Below, piece after piece: positions 23,082 to 24,031 of a stretch of DNA of 24,031 nucleotides. The translations under genes and the position numbers were made by a program. This DNA comes from an uncultured Lachnospiraceae bacterium (GTDB lineage: Bacteria; Bacillota; Clostridia; Lachnospirales; Lachnospiraceae). Positions within the stretch are counted from its first letter, which is position 1. Every line of letters begins with the position of its first letter. The stretch covers positions 96,755 through 120,785 of the forward strand of contig CAJTPO010000009.1 of the NCBI GenBank assembly GCA_910578115.1. Reading direction: 5' to 3'. Under the pieces are notes generated by a model. It was not told the origin of the DNA, ran no database searches, and worked only from the letters and a program-made list of their open reading frames with translations.

Positions 23082-23735
23082 TCAATCAAACTTTTCCCCG
23101 GAACGTTCCAGGTCATCTGCCAGTTCGTCCGGCAGATATTTGCGGAAAATATATATGAAGACATTGGAGGTCAGAAAGGCAGTCAGTCCTGCACCACAGC
23201 AGAACATGACCATGATGAACGGGACAAACGACAGCGTAAGCAATATAAGGGTCCCATAAATCAAACATAACAGGAGGGAGCAGGGAAAATGCCTTAGTGA
23301 CATCAACAGCGCATTTTTTACGTTGTCCCGGATGGTATTTTCAAATTTAGCCTGTACCGGAAAAATATAGATACCTGTCAGTATGGCAGGGATCAAGATG
23401 ACGGATGAACCAATGAGAATAATCTTTCCCATGGTATTTCCCAGAAACATCCCATATCTTAAATCCGTCACAAGGAGAAAAGCGGCAGCTGCCATAACAA
23501 GCCATATGACGGTGGCCTGTTTAAAATTCTGTTTAAAGGATTTCTGAAAATTTTTGTGTACATATCCTTCATTTGTGCGGATCATTTTCATGCAGGCATA
23601 ATAGAGGGCAGTGGTGGAGGCTCCGGCTGTGATTACGGGAAGGCTGTAGATCACCCAAAGAATATGGAGGAGCACCAAATTATATACAAGATTAAAAAAA
23701 CGCCAGAGCGGTCCGTCAACAGAAAATAAATTCAT
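23082..23735 (-). CDS. DUF624 / YesL-family membrane protein
   Basis: A 217-residue integral membrane protein with several hydrophobic helices (about 13-38, 74-92, 101-126, 143-170 and 172-195). The N-terminus MNLFSVDGPLWRF and the ITAGASTTALYYACMKM segment are hallmarks of the YesL/DUF624 family. Function is unproven; family members are often encoded next to carbohydrate ABC transporters and two-component systems, as yesL is in the Bacillus subtilis rhamnogalacturonan locus. No transporter gene is inside this window; one could lie beyond the right edge. GAGG lies 8 nt before the ATG. A probable promoter is at 23770-23799. The kinase relic just downstream fits a former DUF624-plus-sensor neighbourhood. 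Confidence 0.88.
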   Translation of the reverse strand: MNLFSVDGPLWRFFNLVYNLVLLHILWVIYSLPVITAGASTTALYYACMKMIRTNEGYVHKNFQKSFKQNFKQATVIWLVMAAAAFLLVTDLRYGMFLGNTMGKIILIGSSVILIPAILTGIYIFPVQAKFENTIRDNVKNALLMSLRHFPCSLLLCLIYGTLILLTLSFVPFIMVMFCCGAGLTAFLTSNVFIYIFRKYLPDELADDLERSGEKFD

Positions 23736-23769
23736 GTTCTTACCTCATTCTTTCTTTAATCGCTTCCTG

Positions 23770-23799
23770 TGTATAACACTCTACAACACTCTTCCTCAA
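23770..23799 (-). promoter_or_regulatory. Possible promoter of DUF624
   Basis: On the minus strand TTGAGG (23794-23799), 18 nt, TATACA (23770-23775), about 35 nt upstream of the ATG. Both boxes match four of six consensus bases. Confidence 0.4.
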
Positions 23800-23842
23800 A
23801 ACGCTATCGTTATAACTGCCAAAATTATGCGTAATAGGATGT

Positions 23843-23878
23843 AATAATTTGCATGATTTTATAATAATGCAAATTATT
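23843..23878. repeat. Perfect 12-bp inverted repeat
   Basis: AATAATTTGCAT (23843-23854) and ATGCAAATTATT (23867-23878) are exact reverse complements with a 12-nt spacer. It is about 45 nt upstream of the DUF624 promoter candidate and would suit an operator; on the plus strand it is followed by two more T residues and could also act as a weak terminator. Confidence 0.65.
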
Positions 23879-24031
23879 TTAGATAAACCAAAAACTTCCC
23901 GCCGCAGCGCGGATATTCCAGTTATTCAAAATACACTATAATAAATGTATAATGTTTTGGATAAATTTAAAATACGACTTAGTAATTTATGCAATATAAA
24001 TATTAAAAAAGAGAAAAAGGCAAATATAAAT

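Larger units (their letters stand above)
23736..24031. other. AT-rich region upstream of DUF624
   Basis: This 296-nt end of the window has no gene. It holds the DUF624 promoter candidate, a perfect 12-bp inverted repeat at 23843-23878, one short GC-rich patch (about 23899-23915) and an otherwise very A/T-rich sequence up to the edge. The AT content is clearly higher than in the rest of the window. Confidence 0.6.

Overview
The window looks like a chromosomal segment of an anaerobic, probably spore-forming Clostridia, most likely Lachnospiraceae-like. The reasons are a LysM-GH18 spore-type glycosidase, a DUF624/YesL membrane protein, an AAA-ATPase-like/PD-(D/E)XK protein of the DUF1703 type common in gut anaerobes, a bacteriohemerythrin, strong AGGAGG-type ribosome sites and a mid-GC composition. 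The taxon is an inference. I see no rRNA, tRNA, CRISPR array or intact insertion sequence.

Left part (1-8690). On the minus strand are a three-domain S1 RNA-binding protein, an aldo/keto reductase with a C-terminal double [4Fe-4S] ferredoxin domain, and the DUF1703-type ATPase/nuclease. A structured intergenic region follows, then a plus-strand hemerythrin fused to a CheX-like domain. Convergent to it is a two-gene phosphorelay: a 949-residue hybrid kinase (7TM-PAS-HisKA-HATPase-REC-HPt) and a single-domain response regulator, closed by a good intrinsic terminator.

Centre (8852-16168). All five members of the uncharacterised cluster known from Salmonella as STM4011-STM4015 are present on the minus strand, in transcription order 4015, 4014, 4013, 4012, 4011: an LRR-like protein, an ATP-grasp-like protein, an alkaline-phosphatase-superfamily hydrolase, a HemN-like radical SAM protein, and a second radical SAM protein. 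This locus has two unusual features. The STM4011 homologue carries a complete extra HAD hydrolase domain at its C-terminus. The cluster is also split between 4014 and 4013 by about 1.3 kb that holds a degraded ORF and an AT-rich lipoprotein gene on the opposite strand. The downstream half (4013-4012-4011) has its own good promoter at the edge of the inserted DNA. This cluster is the best candidate for an undescribed biochemical system in the window.

Right part (16169-24031). Divergent from STM4015 is a large SWIM/SNF2 helicase-like ATPase. On the minus strand follow DUF624, a decayed GHKL-type histidine kinase fragment, type I L-asparaginase, a small unknown protein preceded by three exact 39-bp tandem repeats, and the LysM-GH18 protein. 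The last 0.3 kb is AT-rich and contains a perfect 12-bp inverted repeat.

Several starts were moved from the longest ORF to internal codons with clear ribosome-binding sites (STM4012, STM4013, STM4014, STM4015, SNF2, the lipoprotein and the repeat-led small protein).
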